Positions 63,385 through 64,000 of a stretch of 64,000 nt of DNA are shown piece by piece. The DNA is taken from the NCBI RefSeq assembly GCF_014193895.1, contig NZ_BLZR01000001.1:2542001-2606000 (forward strand), written 5' to 3'. Source of the stretch: Clostridium fungisolvens (GTDB lineage: Bacteria > Bacillota > Clostridia > Clostridiales > Clostridiaceae). The notes below the pieces were generated by a model. The model did no database searches. It saw only the letters and a program-made list of their open reading frames with translations, and was not told the DNA's origin. The translations under genes were made by a program, and so were the position numbers. Each line of letters begins with the position of its first letter. Positions within the stretch are counted from its first letter, which is position 1.

Positions 63385-64000
63385 TTAAATTCCAAGATAA
63401 TTGTCTCCTACCATCTTGCTTAGTGCCTGTCTAAATGACCCCTCAAAGTTGTTATTATCTGGATCTACAGCAAGCTCACAGCGAGCTGTATATGCAATTA
63501 TATAAGTGGAACATGCAGATATCTTCATAAGCTCCTCCTTGGTAAATTTTTTACTACGGAATTTTTCATATTCTCTTACAAATTCATAAGCTTCATGTTG
63601 TGAAGGAGTTATCTTAACTGGAATATCCCAAGTGGTAGTAAAAGTACTTGCAGCTATACCAAGTAAATGATATTCGTCCTGTAGACACAAACTGTCCCAA
63701 TCATAAATCATTACTATTTCATCATTAACAAAACGGAAATGCTTCAAAGACCAATCACAATGTCCTAATACTAAATTATCTGGAATTGAATTTATAATTT
63801 TCTTTGATTTTGCAGCAATATCATCAATCCAAGTGGCAGCTGTTCCTGCTTTATTAAAATCAAATAGTGCATTATGAGGGGCTGGAAAAAGCTTCTCATT
63901 TTTATAGAAATTGAAGTATTTAAATCCATCCATGTTTATATAAGAATCTGTAAGCTTTATCAACTCCGCATACTTTTCTGCAATAGCTTTTCTGATACTT
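63385..64000 (-). CDS. Aminoglycoside-phosphotransferase-fold kinase (partial, 5' end outside window)
   Basis: About 205 residues present; the frame stays open to the right edge, so the N-terminus is missing. The catalytic loop reads LVLGHCDWSLKHFRF and the metal-binding motif IYDWDSL, typical of APH/choline-kinase-like enzymes, though the usual Asn of HxDxxxxN is replaced by His/Phe-type residues. Related clostridial proteins phosphorylate sugars, choline or antibiotics; the substrate is unknown. Confidence 0.75.
   Translation of the reverse strand, partial: SIRKAIAEKYAELIKLTDSYINMDGFKYFNFYKNEKLFPAPHNALFDFNKAGTAATWIDDIAAKSKKIINSIPDNLVLGHCDWSLKHFRFVNDEIVMIYDWDSLCLQDEYHLLGIAASTFTTTWDIPVKITPSQHEAYEFVREYEKFRSKKFTKEELMKISACSTYIIAYTARCELAVDPDNNNFEGSFRQALSKMVGDNYLGI

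Overview
The window looks like chromosomal DNA from a low-GC, saccharolytic, obligately anaerobic Firmicute, most likely Clostridium sensu stricto. The evidence is the AT-rich sequence, strong AGGAGG-type ribosome sites, T-box and M-box leaders, an acyl-CoA dehydrogenase fused to EtfA-like and rubredoxin domains beside a flavodiiron protein, and LytS/YesN-style sugar signalling. No phage, plasmid, rRNA operon or CRISPR array is visible. Most genes are on the minus strand.

Layout. 0-4.4 kb: a small L7/L12-like protein, then two tandem copies of an unrecognised 98-nt structured element in front of an acyl-CoA dehydrogenase/EtfA/rubredoxin fusion and fprA. 4.4-12.5 kb: a sensor kinase, bioY with a BirA operator overlapping its promoter, a peptide deformylase, a PHP phosphoesterase with a decayed kinase remnant, and a divergent metG behind a T-box. 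12.6-20 kb: repeat-rich DNA with a small novel ORF, azlCD, AIM24, an aldo/keto reductase, a HAD phosphatase, a YdcZ transporter pair and its probable Crp/Fnr regulator. 20-28.7 kb: pentapeptide protein, an orphan FtsX permease with a 22-bp palindromic operator, a DUF362 ferredoxin, a secreted lectin-lysozyme, a second aldo/keto reductase and a LytS/YesM-type kinase. 29-36.6 kb: a galactofuranose-type (Ytf) ABC importer, an anchored binding protein and a YesN-type regulator, which with the kinase probably form a three-component sugar sensor. 36.7-48 kb: an ABC-2 exporter, a FIST/soluble chemoreceptor pair, a PIN protein, and a two-component system with an FtsX-type ABC transporter. 48.5-54 kb: small membrane and zinc-ribbon proteins, then an M-box-controlled magnesium operon (46-aa ORF, PRC/MgtE_N/CBS protein, Nramp-related transporter) and initiator tRNA-Met. 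54-64 kb: acetyltransferase, HAD phosphatases, a CdsA with an unusual fused N-terminus, a nitrilase-like enzyme, a metallopeptidase, and small stress/housekeeping genes, ending in a kinase-fold gene cut by the window edge.

Points most worth following. (1) The 98-nt element: two copies in tandem before the O2-related operon and a third at 57.8 kb, with stems kept while sequence changes. (2) Two aldo/keto reductase genes 11 kb apart share the same MerR-type promoter (19-bp spacer, same dyad), so they form a mini-regulon whose regulator lies elsewhere. (3) A 46-aa ORF between the M-box and the magnesium genes. (4) A CdsA carrying about 50 residues that look like another protein family. (5) At least three families of short palindromic repeats scattered between genes, one of them with 15-bp terminal inverted repeats.

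All assignments come from reading the sequence; no database search was possible.
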